A stretch of 64,000 nt of DNA from Laspinema sp963821735 (lineage in GTDB: Bacteria; Cyanobacteriota; Cyanobacteriia; Cyanobacteriales; Laspinemataceae): positions 124,001-188,000 of the forward strand of contig CAWGFK010000070.1 in NCBI GenBank assembly GCA_963821735.1, in the 5' to 3' direction. Below the pieces are notes generated by a model. That model saw only the letters and a list, made by a program, of their open reading frames with translations, was not told where the DNA came from and made no database searches. A program made the position numbers and the translations under genes. This document shows, in pieces, positions 28,837 to 38,331 of the stretch (within the stretch, counting starts at the first letter, position 1; each line of letters starts with the position of its first letter).

Positions 28837-30884
28837 TTAGCGCGATTTCATTTCGGCTAATGCACCTCTAGCCATATCAGCGATCGCCCGGTCTGTGGCT
28901 TTGGGTAAACTATAATATCGACCCCCTGCCGCTTTGGCCAACTCTTTGGCAAACCCAGTAGAAACAAACTTATTCTCTGTATCAATCATCAACAACTGCA
29001 TTCCCACCCCGCGAATTTTACCCGCGATGTCAAGCAATTCCGCCTTAATATCCGGTTTCTCACCTTCAATCTGCGGTTCACCCAAGGACCGAGACAAGGG
29101 AACATTCCCCCGTCCATCAGTAATAGCCACGATCGCCACCTGACCGATATCTCCCGATTGTTGAGCATTTAACCCCACCCGCACTGCCGTACTTAACCCA
29201 TGTGCTAAAGGCGAACCCCCGCCACAGGGCAACCGTTCCAACCGTCTGCGGGCCGAAGTAATCGATCGCGTCGGGGGTAGCAACACATCCGCCTGTTCTC
29301 CCCGGAACGGAATCAAAGCAATTTGGTCGCGGTTTTGATACGCTTCGGTCAGCAGTTGTAAGACAGCACCTTTGGCCGATTGCATCCGATTGAGTGCCAT
29401 CGAACCCGAGGCATCCACCACAAAGATAATTAAAGACCCGGCTTTTCTCGCCAAGCGCTTCGATCGCAAATCCCCTTGTTCTACAATCACCTTCCGGTCC
29501 GGTTGCCGTTCCCGACGGGCTTTCTGATAGGGTGCAGCAGCGCGTAACGTCGCATCCACCGCCACCCGTTGCACTTTGCCCTTGGGTAACATGGGCTTAA
29601 TATACCGTCCGCGATCGTCAGAAAAAATAATGCTGCGACTACCGGATTTGCCTTGCCGTTTCGCCATTTGTGCGAAATACAGCACACTCGGGTCCATGAT
29701 CACCCCTTCGGGGTCGAACAAAAACTCCTCGGGAATACTTTGTTCCTGTTCCGGTTGTTCTTGTTCTTCCGGTTCTTCCGGTTCTTCCTCGTCCGGTTCC
29801 TCTTGTTGCTGATCCGAGTTGTCTTGCGGCGGTGGTGGTGGCGGTGGCGGCGGCGGTTGTTGTTCTTCCGGTGGAGTTTGCACAATCGTCGAACGCGGCA
29901 CAATCACCAATTCCACCGCCCGACGCAGGTCCTCGGCATTGACGGCGGTGCGACCATCCAGGGCCGCCGATGCCTTGGCAACGCGCAGGGCAAATAATTC
30001 GGCGCGATGACCCTGAACGCCCCCTCGGAGGGCTTCATTGACGAGATAGGCGATTTGGTCCGATTAATTTCGACATCTTTTAACCATTCTCGGGCGAGGA
30101 GAATTTGGGTTTTGAGGTTGTCAATGTCTTCGGTGTATTGGTGTAAGAATGCTTGGGGAGAGGCGGAGTAAGATAAGGCTTGTTCCACCGCTTCCACGCG
30201 CTGATCGAGGCCGAGGACCCCATCGGCGGAGAGGGTAATGGCAATGCGATCGAGCAGATGTTCGCGCAGGGACCCTTCCTCGGGGTTATAGGTGGCGATA
30301 AATAGGGGTTTGCAGGGATGTTGGAAGCTAATCCCTTCCCGTTCGATTTGGTTGCGTCCATCGGTGAGGACGCTTAACAGCAGGTTGGCAATTTGGTCAT
30401 CGAGGAGGTTGATTTCATCGATATAGAGTACCCCCCGATGCGCTTGGGCGAGTAAACCCGGTTGAAATACGGTGTCTCCTTGCTTGACCGACTGTTCCAC
30501 ATCCACGGACCCTAAAAGACGGTCTTCTGTGACCCCGAGGGGGATTTGGACAAAGGGGGCGGGAATAATTTGGGTAGGAATCTCATCCGGGGTCGTGCCG
30601 TTGCTACCTTGGGTCGGATAAGTTTCTCGGGTGAGGTCGTCCCATTCATCGGGATTGCTGGGATTGCAGTTGGCGAGGGAGTCTTTGACCACTTCAATCG
30701 GGGGTAACAGGGCGTGAATGGCACGCGCCATCACGGATTTGGCGGTTCCCCGACGACCGGCGATCGCCAGTCCTCCCAATCCGGGGTCTACTGCGGTTAA
30801 CAGTAGGGCGAGTTTAATCGCCTCCTGACCGACAACTGCTGTCAGAGGAAATGCTGTGAGGGTAGAGGTGCTGGGCGCGGGCAT
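28837..30884 (-). CDS. chlD: Magnesium chelatase subunit D, frame broken once
   Basis: ChlD, with ChlI and ChlH, inserts Mg2+ into protoporphyrin IX. The AAA+ domain (about residues 1-260) has VVGQEAIKLALLL, GRRGTAKS, and DEINLLDDQIANLLL. A proline- and acid-rich linker (ten Pro in a row, then Asp/Glu runs) leads to a von Willebrand A domain with MIDAS motif VVDASGSMALNR. Near 30063 one base is missing. The first frame reads EINRTKSPISS, while the other frame gives the expected DQIAYLVNEALRGGVQGHRA. With the base restored the gene codes for 682 residues, the normal size. ChlD is essential for chlorophyll, so this is most likely a sequence error. Confidence 0.93.
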
Positions 30885-31061
30885 GGTTTGAATAATTGCT
30901 AGTCCGATGGTTCAGAATATCAAAAAAGCGGGCGGGTCCGGGGATTTTTTACCGGGTAGGGGCAGGAGACTGCCCTAAAATCGCGGCCCCTCTCCCCATT
31001 TCGCAGAGGTCATGGGCTATATTCCTAAAGGAAAGTTTATTATCGCGCGCGAGCAACACCT

Positions 31062-32162
31062 GTGAAATTTGGTCAATGGCTGGGGTTTGTTGCCATTCTG
31101 ATTTCCCTTTATATTCTGTGGGAAATTCGGCAATTGTTGTTACTGTTATTTGTTGCGGTTGTTTTTGCTACTGCTTTAAATAGTATTGCCAAGCAGTTCC
31201 AGAAGCGATTACGTCTCAACCGCACGGTTGCTATTTTCGTCACTCTCTCTTTGACGGTTTTGTTCAATGTGCTGTTTATTTGGCTGGTGGTTCCTCAGTT
31301 TCTGGAACAATCCCAACGGATGATTGAGCTATTACCGCAAGTGTTTCTAGCGTTGCGGGTTTGGCTGCGATCGGTGGAAACTCAGTTACCCATTTGGTTA
31401 CCACAGCCCCCGAGTCTGGCTGAGTTGATTGTGCAGTTGCAGCCGTTGGTTTTGCGATTTGTTACGAATTTTTTCGATTTTTTCTCCAATTCTTTTAGAA
31501 TTGCTCTGCAATTTTTATTTGTGATTGTGCTAACTTTAATGCTGTTAGCCAATCCCTTGGAATATCGGCAGGCATTTGTCCGGCTATTCCCCTCTTTTTA
31601 TCGTCGTCGGGCCAATGAAATTTTAGATGAATGTGAAATAGGTTTGGGGAACTGGTTGGCCGGAATTACGATTAATTGTATTTTTATTGGGAGTTTAAGT
31701 GGACTCGGCCTCTGGATCTTAAAAGTGGACCTGGTTTTAGTTCATGCGTTGATGGCAGGGCTTTTTAATTTTATTCCCAATATTGGCCCAACCATGAGCG
31801 CGGTTTTTCCCTTGATGATTGCGTTACTAGATGCCCCGTGGAAAGCCTTGGCGGTGTTGATTTGGTATATCATTATTCAACAAATTGAAAGTTATTGGCT
31901 CACCCCTACGGTGATGGCCAAACAAGTGTCTTTGTTACCAGCGGTGACCTTGGTCGCGCAAATTTTCTTTGCCAGTATTTTTGGAGTGTTGGGATTATTG
32001 TTAGCTCTCCCGTTGACGGTGGTTGCTCAAATTTGGATTCAAGAGTTATATTTTAAGGATATTATGGATAAATGGAAAAATAAACCGTCTAAATATGAAT
32101 TGGAGGGGGGCGATCGCTATTCCCCTATCCCGACAACGCCACCTTTAGAGGCGGAAGATTGA
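31062..32162 (+). CDS. AI-2E family transporter
   Basis: A membrane protein of 366 residues with about eight helices, typical of PF01594 (for example IRQLLLLLFVAVVFATALN, FRIALQFLFVIVLTLMLLA). The family signature GLFNFIPNIGPTMSAVFPLM is present near residue 230. Members export small molecules or act as Na+(Li+)/H+ antiporters; the name from autoinducer-2 export does not predict the substrate. The start appears to be GTG at 31062, just before the first hydrophobic stretch. The charged tail is cytoplasmic. The gene is divergent from chlD. Confidence 0.85.
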   Translation: MKFGQWLGFVAILISLYILWEIRQLLLLLFVAVVFATALNSIAKQFQKRLRLNRTVAIFVTLSLTVLFNVLFIWLVVPQFLEQSQRMIELLPQVFLALRVWLRSVETQLPIWLPQPPSLAELIVQLQPLVLRFVTNFFDFFSNSFRIALQFLFVIVLTLMLLANPLEYRQAFVRLFPSFYRRRANEILDECEIGLGNWLAGITINCIFIGSLSGLGLWILKVDLVLVHALMAGLFNFIPNIGPTMSAVFPLMIALLDAPWKALAVLIWYIIIQQIESYWLTPTVMAKQVSLLPAVTLVAQIFFASIFGVLGLLLALPLTVVAQIWIQELYFKDIMDKWKNKPSKYELEGGDRYSPIPTTPPLEAED

Positions 32163-32276
32163 ACCGATCGCCCGTTGACTCCATCCACCCAGATGCGTGA
32201 TGGGTTATGAATTTAGGACCCATCACAAATCCCGAAGATTTGGATTTTTAGAGGGTGAATGGAATCAAAATTAGGG

Positions 32277-34352
32277 TTAACTCCGGAGTGGGAAATGCGC
32301 CACAATGGTTGCCACATCAGGATGGGCGCGCACGATGGCTTCCGGTTCTACTAATCTGCCGGATAAGCCAAAGGCTTGATGTTGATGAGAAGCGGAGGTT
32401 AAAACTAACAAATCATCGGTTTTGAGCATTCTTGATACTTTTCTAACAAAGTTTCCCCGCAGGCGTTGAACCGGAGTGGTTTCACTCAATCCAAAGGATT
32501 CGAGGTCAAATTCAATGTCTTTAGAACCCCCAGTGACAATCAATAATAACTGTAAGTTAGCCTTGAGTTCCGTGGCGATGGTTTTGGCAATTTCTAGGGT
32601 TTGTTTAAATTCCCCAGAGGTGGTTTCGGCGATGGTGGCGGCGACAAAAATTCGGGCGGTATTCTCGATAGGTTGGGGAAATCGGGTAATCAGAACCGGG
32701 ACAGGCGATCGCCGCACAATCCGATCAATCACGTTGCCAAAGAAATTTTCCCGATAGGTAGAGAATCCTTTCCACCCACAGATAATTAAGGTGGCATTGC
32801 GTTCCGAGGCGCTGCGAACAATTCCCCCGGCGATCGCGGCATCAATTCGACCAATGGGTTCTACGGATACCGTTGCCGCATGAGCAATAGTTTCTGCTGC
32901 TGCTAATAACTGGGTTTGTTGAATTCTTTGTTCCGGGGAAATCGTGCCATTTTTGTCCGAAAGAACGTGCAAGGGAAGCAAGGTTCCTTTAGAGTTTTTG
33001 GCCAATAAAATCGCCAAATTTAACAGATTATCTTCTGTACTCGGGTTGGCAACGGGAACTAAAACGCGATCGGTTAACCCTTGAGTTTCACTGGTTGTCG
33101 TTTTCTCCTCGGGTTTCACTCCTTTTCCCCATTTGGCAGTAATCCAGGGAGAAGCAATACAACTCACCAGAATCATTGCAATAATGCCATTCACGGTGAC
33201 TTCATCCACCAGTTCTATCTCGTAAGCAACGGTAACCGCTGCTAGGGTAGAAGCAGCTTGAGCAACGGACAAACCAAATACGACCATTGTGCTGGGAAAG
33301 GTCCAGCCAAATAGCTTCCCTGAACCCCATGCGGCTAGATATTTAGCAATAAATTCAGCAGCAATCATGACCCCGGCGACTACAAGCGATCGCGGTTCAC
33401 TAATCAGAATCATCGGGTCAATTAACATCCCCACAGACAGCAGAAAGAAGGGGACAAAGAGCGTATTTCCAATAAACTGAATCCGATTCATTAACGGACT
33501 CAAAGCGGGAATCAGTTGAGTAATCGCAACTCCCGCTAAAAATGCTCCAATAATGGCCTCAATTTCAATCAGTTGAGCGACATAAGAAACCACTAGCAAG
33601 GTAGCCACAACAAAGGTAAATTCTGCCCCTTCATCATGACCAAATTTTCTGAAAAACCATCGCCCGAGTTTGGGAACCCCCCACAAAGTAGCAACAGTAT
33701 AAATTGCCAATGCAGGAATGAGAAACAGCCAAAATTCTAGGGTTAATTCACCCCCGTATGCTTTAACCACGACGGCTAATACTAACAATGCCAGAACATT
33801 CGTGATTAAGGTTCCGCCCAATGTTGCCGTTACTGCTTGCGCTCGCATGATTCCCAAGCGGGTTAAAACGGGCAATGCCAGCAGGGTATGAGAGGCAAAA
33901 CAAGAGGCAACAAGAATTGAGGCTAACCAGCTATATCCTAGCAACAACATCGCCCCAGTTCCTAATACCATTGGAATGGCAAAGGTAGACAACCCAAAGA
34001 CAATAGCTTTATCCGCATTGAGTTTGAGGTCATCTAAACTGGTTTCTAACCCTGCCATAAACATTAAAAATAATAACCCAACTGTGCCTAAGAGCACAAT
34101 CGTTTCATCCCGGGCTAAGAGTCCCAAACCGTAGGGTCCGATGACAACTCCAGCTAGAATTAGACCCACAATTCCCGGCAGTTTTAATCGCTCAAACACC
34201 AAAGGCGCGACGAGCATCATTGCCATGATAATCAAAAAAATGGCAACGGGGTCTTTAATCGGGCCGCTTAAAACTTGAGCCAAGGGAGTTTCTATCAACA
34301 GTCTGGTGATTTCTCCCCCATTCGTTTCAATGAACGGCCAAAGGTTTGCCAT
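32277..34352 (-). CDS. Cation:proton antiporter (CPA2) with universal stress domains
   Basis: A protein of 691 residues. The first 400 form a KefB/NapA-type Na+(K+)/H+ exchanger domain with about 12 helices (VGLLFLMFMAGLETSLDDLK is the CPA2 signature, IGAFLAGVAITQLIPALSPL another). After a linker (about 400-425) come two tandem UspA-like domains (DRVLVPVANPSTEDNLLNLA and RIFVAATIAETTSGEF). They could sense nucleotide or redox state. In the first, GWKGFSTYRENFFGNVIDRI RR resembles the Usp ATP loop. The fusion is common in cyanobacteria. The gene stands alone. Confidence 0.88.
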   Translation of the reverse strand: MANLWPFIETNGGEITRLLIETPLAQVLSGPIKDPVAIFLIIMAMMLVAPLVFERLKLPGIVGLILAGVVIGPYGLGLLARDETIVLLGTVGLLFLMFMAGLETSLDDLKLNADKAIVFGLSTFAIPMVLGTGAMLLLGYSWLASILVASCFASHTLLALPVLTRLGIMRAQAVTATLGGTLITNVLALLVLAVVVKAYGGELTLEFWLFLIPALAIYTVATLWGVPKLGRWFFRKFGHDEGAEFTFVVATLLVVSYVAQLIEIEAIIGAFLAGVAITQLIPALSPLMNRIQFIGNTLFVPFFLLSVGMLIDPMILISEPRSLVVAGVMIAAEFIAKYLAAWGSGKLFGWTFPSTMVVFGLSVAQAASTLAAVTVAYEIELVDEVTVNGIIAMILVSCIASPWITAKWGKGVKPEEKTTTSETQGLTDRVLVPVANPSTEDNLLNLAILLAKNSKGTLLPLHVLSDKNGTISPEQRIQQTQLLAAAETIAHAATVSVEPIGRIDAAIAGGIVRSASERNATLIICGWKGFSTYRENFFGNVIDRIVRRSPVPVLITRFPQPIENTARIFVAATIAETTSGEFKQTLEIAKTIATELKANLQLLLIVTGGSKDIEFDLESFGLSETTPVQRLRGNFVRKVSRMLKTDDLLVLTSASHQHQAFGLSGRLVEPEAIVRAHPDVATIVAHFPLRS

Positions 34353-34961
34353 AAACGAACTCCTGGTAATTGTATTGGAAGAAATGATTTTTGGTAATTC
34401 AATTTATAACATACTTTTCAAAATATTGCACTCTTATAAACCGGCCCAGATATTTAATTCTAAACCTGTCAGATATTCCCTAAGAGAGATTAGCCTTGAT
34501 TTTGGGAGGGACAACCGACCCAGATTTACAAGAACTGATTTTTCGAGTTTAACAAGCATTAGATATGTTTTTTATTTATAGAATTAAAATAAATTAATTT
34601 ACTCTCCCTAGAGGAATATTTATCAGGCTTAATTTGGACAGGTCCTGTTTAATAGATTAGGAAAGGCACTCGAAGTCAAACGAATCGAATCAATCTGATG
34701 ACAATTTGTTTTTAAATGATGATGCTACCCGGATCAGCCGGAAAGGGGGTAATTTTGGCTGGGGTCGCCCAGATCCGATGCGATCGCCCCTGACTTCATC
34801 CCGGATTGAGTACAGCACCCCGGGCTGAAATTCCCAACTGAGACGAGCGATCGCCCCGAACTCGGAGCAGCTTTGTTAAACTAAAATCTAGGACTTCGAT
34901 AGAGGATTCGAGCAAGGGGACCTCTACGAATGGCAGTACAAAGGGATGACTGAGTAGCAAC
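34353..34961. other. Intergenic stretch, nothing recognised
   Basis: AT-rich 600-base divergent gap between the antiporter and the Nif3-like gene. I see no convincing frame, structured RNA or repeat family member. It presumably holds two promoters. Confidence 0.5.
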
Positions 34962-35765
34962 ATGAAGATTTCCGAACTCATTCAATGGTTTGAAGGCTGG
35001 GCAAACCCAGCATGGCAAGAAAAATGGGATAATTGTGGTTGGCAAATCGAACCGGGAATCTTAACCCAACCGGCGAGGGTGTTAGTCTGTTTAACCCCCA
35101 CCTTAGCCGTCATGGAAGAAGCCATCGCCTTCCAACAAACCGATAAACCTGTTAATTTAATCTTTGCTCACCATCCCCTGATTTTTGGCGGAGTCAATTC
35201 CCTCTGTAGCGGTGAGGCAATTGGTGAGATGGCAAAACTTGCCTTTACCCATCGCATCGGCATTTACAGCGCTCACACCAACTTTGACCAAGTGAATCAT
35301 GGCACGGCTGATGTCTTAGCGCAACTCTTAAAACTCAAACAAGTTAAGCCTATTGTTCCCACCCAACCGGGACTCGGTTATGGAAGAATCGGACAACTAG
35401 AACCGGCACTTTCCCTCCAAGATTTGTTAACCCTAATTCAAGCAAAATTGCAGCCGCCCGAACTGATTGTTTCTCCGGCTGACCCCGAGAAACGAATCCG
35501 CAGAGTAGCAGTTTTAGGCGGTTCTGGAGCAAGTTATATCGATGCCGTGGTTCAAGCGGATGCTGAGGCTTATCTCACCTCAGATTGCAAATTTCATCAA
35601 TTCCAGGAAGCGCGCGATCGCGGCTTAGTCCTGATCGACGCCGGTCATTATGCCACCGAACGCCCTGCCTGCGATCGGCTGGTGGAAAAATTAAGTAAAG
35701 CGGGAGCAGACTGGGTAAAATTGAGTACCCAAGATGAAGATTTCCGCCAGTTTTTTCGCAGATAA
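34962..35765 (+). CDS. Nif3-like dinuclear metal centre protein
   Basis: A protein of 267 residues of the Nif3/YbgI (DUF34) family, which forms hexameric toroids with a two-metal centre. Metal-binding motifs are FAHHPLIF (His-His), AHTNFDQ (His and Asp) and, near the C-terminus, DAGHYATE (His and Glu). Some relatives act as a GTP cyclohydrolase I type 2, but the general role is unsettled. The length equals the short form without the central insert domain. The start codon at 34962 follows GAGTAGCAAC, without a strong ribosome-binding site. Confidence 0.9.
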   Translation: MKISELIQWFEGWANPAWQEKWDNCGWQIEPGILTQPARVLVCLTPTLAVMEEAIAFQQTDKPVNLIFAHHPLIFGGVNSLCSGEAIGEMAKLAFTHRIGIYSAHTNFDQVNHGTADVLAQLLKLKQVKPIVPTQPGLGYGRIGQLEPALSLQDLLTLIQAKLQPPELIVSPADPEKRIRRVAVLGGSGASYIDAVVQADAEAYLTSDCKFHQFQEARDRGLVLIDAGHYATERPACDRLVEKLSKAGADWVKLSTQDEDFRQFFRR

Positions 35766-35824
35766 AGCCAGCAAAACTCTCCTACAGAGTAGAAGAATTT
35801 CTTAGAGAAATTAAGTCAATAAGG

Positions 35825-35860
35825 CGAAAACCGACTTTTATCAATCGGATTTGGAATTAG
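35825..35860. repeat. Solo end of the dispersed element, left of lipoate ligase
   Basis: AAAACCGACTTTTATCAATC followed by GGATTTGGAATTA matches one terminal repeat of the MITE-like family. It forms a direct repeat with 36679-36715, so the two flank the intervening gene. The last codons of that gene lie inside it. Confidence 0.65.
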
Positions 35861-36656
35861 AACCCTCCTTTGAGTCTTTTCCACACTCCAGATCCGGGTT
35901 CGCGAAGCGGTTGATTTCCTCCCATTCACCCTCAGAAAGAGGTTGAGGAATCAACTGCACCCCGAAACAACGGGAAGCAGACTCCACCAAAGAGGCGATC
36001 GCCCGTTCCTGGAGCACCTCCAACGGCAAAGATAGCACCGGCAACCCCTGCACCCGTCCTTCCGTTCCAAACACCTCAGAAAACAACTCCGGCGACGGGT
36101 TTAACTGCATCGAACCCTGCTGCAAAACCGCCCCATTCCGTCGCAGTTGAGCACTGCCAATAAACTTTTCCCCCGACGGCAACACCAAATCCGCACCCGT
36201 TGCCGTCGCGAAACAATTCGCCGTCTGCCGGTATCCCCGTCTAGCCTGACCATACCGCAACTCCACCCCCAAACTGCGCCAACCCGCGATTAAAAACTCA
36301 CAAATCGCCTCATATCCAGGCATCGGAGAGCGTTTCGCCCCTGTTCCCTCCCCGGCATCCGGATCCGACATCACCACCATGTAAGTCAAATCCCCTTGAT
36401 GCAGCACCGCCCGACCCCCAGTCGGACGCCGTACCAACTCAATCGGCATCCCCTGCCACGTTAAATTCTCCCACCGTTGGGGCCAGCGCCGTTGATGGTA
36501 ACCCAGAGAAATCGCCACCGGGTCCCAGGTATAAAATCGCAACACCGGGGAATGATTCCCTGAGACATACTGTTCTAGTAACCATAAATCGATGGTCATC
36601 TGCATGGAACCGCTCACCTGAATCGGTGGAATCAATCGCCAAAGGGGACTGTGCAT
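35841..36656 (-). CDS. Lipoate-protein ligase A/B family protein
   Basis: About 271 residues from the Met at 36656 (MHSPLWRLIPPIQVSG). The BPL_LplA_LipB fold is shown by LRFYTWDPVAISLGYHQ, RRPTGGRAVLHQGDLTYMVV (the lipoyl/AMP-binding RRxxGGxxVxH motif, about residues 75-90) and LVLPSGEKFIGSAQLRRNGA (with the catalytic-type Lys). It probably transfers lipoate or octanoate to a carrier protein; some cyanobacterial members are annotated only as biotin/lipoate ligases. I prefer 36656 over the longer frame because the upstream part (36679-36715) is repeat DNA. It is a single gene between two copies of a repeat end. Confidence 0.85.
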   Translation of the reverse strand: MHSPLWRLIPPIQVSGSMQMTIDLWLLEQYVSGNHSPVLRFYTWDPVAISLGYHQRRWPQRWENLTWQGMPIELVRRPTGGRAVLHQGDLTYMVVMSDPDAGEGTGAKRSPMPGYEAICEFLIAGWRSLGVELRYGQARRGYRQTANCFATATGADLVLPSGEKFIGSAQLRRNGAVLQQGSMQLNPSPELFSEVFGTEGRVQGLPVLSLPLEVLQERAIASLVESASRCFGVQLIPQPLSEGEWEEINRFANPDLECGKDSKEGSNSKSD

Positions 36657-36678
36657 CAGTAACGAGTGAAGGGTGCTA

Positions 36679-36715
36679 AAGAAAACCGACTTTTTACAAT
36701 CGAATTGGGTATTAC
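36679..36715. repeat. Solo end of the dispersed element, right of lipoate ligase
   Basis: AAAACCGACTTTTTACAATC followed by GAATTGGGTATTA is in the same orientation as 35825-35860. Confidence 0.65.
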
Positions 36716-36830
36716 CTCCCTTTAACCCACTCATTCGGTGGTTGAACAGGGGAAGGAACATTTGCTAAACTAAATTAAACAAAGAGCCAAGATTATCCTA
36801 TCCTATAAGGATGGCGGAGGAACTGAACCC

Positions 36831-37055
36831 ATGAATTTAGAACAGGCCGTTTTAGAAAAGTTGCGGACATTAACCCCCGACAAGCAGCAAGAAGTCCTAG
36901 ATTTTGCGGAGTTTCTTAATCAAAAGAACCCACATAAACGACCGTTAAAGAGCGTCAAAGGATTGTGTGCTGATTTAAAAGTTGATATTACGGAAGAAGA
37001 CATTGCCCAAGCCCGGAAAGAGATGTGGGGTAATTTTCCCCGGGAGATTATTTAA
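36831..37055 (+). CDS. DUF2281/VapB-type antitoxin
   Basis: A protein of 74 residues, MNLEQAVLEKLRTLTPDKQQ then EVLDFAEFLNQK, the DUF2281 signature, with an acidic C-terminal part (ADLKVDITEEDIAQARKEMW) that would wrap the toxin. Its stop codon overlaps the ATG of the PIN-domain gene by one base, the normal antitoxin-toxin arrangement with translational coupling. Confidence 0.85.
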   Translation: MNLEQAVLEKLRTLTPDKQQEVLDFAEFLNQKNPHKRPLKSVKGLCADLKVDITEEDIAQARKEMWGNFPREII

Positions 37056-37459
37056 TGCCATCTGTCGTAGCAGATACGCATACCATAATTTGGTATGTTT
37101 TTGACCTCCCCAGACTTTCTCCCTCGGCATTAAATGCTTTAGAACAAGCAGCGACTGAGGGAGATATCATCTATTTTTCTGCTATTTCTATTGTAGAAAT
37201 TTCTTATTTGATTGAACGAGGGCGTTTAGTAAATGAGGTGCTGACCCGAGTTTTAAATGCAGCGGATAATCCGAATATGGGCATTTTATTAGCACCCTTG
37301 GATCGGAATATTGCCGCAACTGTTCGACAAATTGACAGGGCAACTGTGCCAGATATGCCAGACCGGATTATTGCGGCGACTGCTTTATCTTTAAATCTTC
37401 CCTTAGTCACCCGTGACCGGAAAATTCAGGCATTAACGACGATTCAGACGATTTGGTAA
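37055..37459 (+). CDS. PIN-domain ribonuclease toxin, VapC family
   Basis: A protein of 134 residues. PIN active-site acids are visible: Asp in VVADTHTIIWYV, Glu in ISIVEISYLIERG, Asp in VPDMPDRIIAATAL and Asp near LVTRDRKI. VapC toxins cut tRNA or rRNA and are held inactive by the antitoxin encoded just before. All four acidic residues are present, so the toxin looks functional. Confidence 0.9.
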   Translation: MPSVVADTHTIIWYVFDLPRLSPSALNALEQAATEGDIIYFSAISIVEISYLIERGRLVNEVLTRVLNAADNPNMGILLAPLDRNIAATVRQIDRATVPDMPDRIIAATALSLNLPLVTRDRKIQALTTIQTIW

Positions 37460-37473
37460 TTCATACAATCGAG

Positions 37474-37573
37474 GGTCATTAGTCCTTGGTCATTTGTCAT
37501 TTGTCATTTGGATTGTTGAATACTAAGGACCAAGGACTAAGGACCAAGGACCAAGGACAAATGACAAATGACC
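37474..37573. repeat. GGACCAAGGAC / GTCATTTGTC short-repeat cluster
   Basis: Inverted clusters of heptamer-like units: GTCCTTGGTCATTTGTCATT on the left and GGACCAAGGACAAATGACAA on the right, with CTAAGGACCAAGGA repeats between. This is the short tandemly repeated repetitive (STRR) type known from cyanobacteria. Confidence 0.75.
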
Positions 37574-37589
37574 CTATGTCCTGCTTCAC

Positions 37590-38066
37590 CTATTGTCCAT
37601 ACTCCGCCAGCAGTTTTTCATCATTTTCATCAGCGATCGCCGCTACGATGGTGACGCATCGCGAAATTTCGCTGGGATTGAGGTCCATAACGGTACGGCT
37701 ACAGAGGACCGTAACTCGTTCGTCCACAATGCCAAAGTGGGCTTCATAAGTGGTCAACCAGTTCATTTCCAATAACTTCCGCATTAATTCGGGTTCGTTC
37801 TTGGCGGGGAGTTGGAGGACGAAGGACCAAACGGTTAAGGTATCCTCATCACTGGTTCCTGACAGTTGCACGAACACCTCAACAGTACCGTATTTGAATT
37901 TCCAAAGATGACCCGATTCGTTGAGCGCGAACATCACCTTTTGGTCCTGAGCCAAACTGCCAATGACGGTTTCAAGTTCCTCTACGAGGTTAGTCTCTGA
38001 AGACTCCTCTAATAACTCTTCCGTAGAAGGGGTGGGAGTGCATTGGGTTTCTAAGTCGGTTGTCAT
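37590..38066 (-). CDS. YbjN-domain protein
   Basis: A protein of 158 residues from the Met at 38066 (MTTDLETQCTPTPSTEELLE), preceded by AGGAACC. After an acidic N-terminus comes a YbjN / type III secretion chaperone-like domain (about 45-150: WKFKYGTVEVFVQLSGTSDE, LLEMNWLTTYEAHFGIVDE, ISRCVTIVAAIADEND). Such proteins are very common in cyanobacteria and are thought to act as chaperones or regulators; the partner is unknown. Confidence 0.85.
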   Translation of the reverse strand: MTTDLETQCTPTPSTEELLEESSETNLVEELETVIGSLAQDQKVMFALNESGHLWKFKYGTVEVFVQLSGTSDEDTLTVWSFVLQLPAKNEPELMRKLLEMNWLTTYEAHFGIVDERVTVLCSRTVMDLNPSEISRCVTIVAAIADENDEKLLAEYGQ

Positions 38067-38331
38067 TATCAGGTTCCTACTGGCGCATCGTTGGGTTTTT
38101 CTTAGACCTTGTATAGCGTATCCATGCCGTTTCTGTCTACTCTCCCAGGACTGATATATTGCTGTGGGATTGAGCATTCGAGTCCGGGCTGTTGAGTCGC
38201 TTACTCTGGACCATAGAAGGGTTCAAACCCTTGTCTTCTCTATTTTCAAGGCTTCAATAGGATTTCGGCTGATTGGACAGGGCCGATCGCCTCCGCCACA
38301 GCAGGCGATCGCCTCTTTCAAGTCGCCCGAC

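Noticed and set aside
38195..38240. GGGTTCAAACCC as a possible tRNA T-arm
   Set aside because: No acceptor stem, anticodon arm or CCA-side complement can be built around it. I found no tRNA or rRNA gene in the window.
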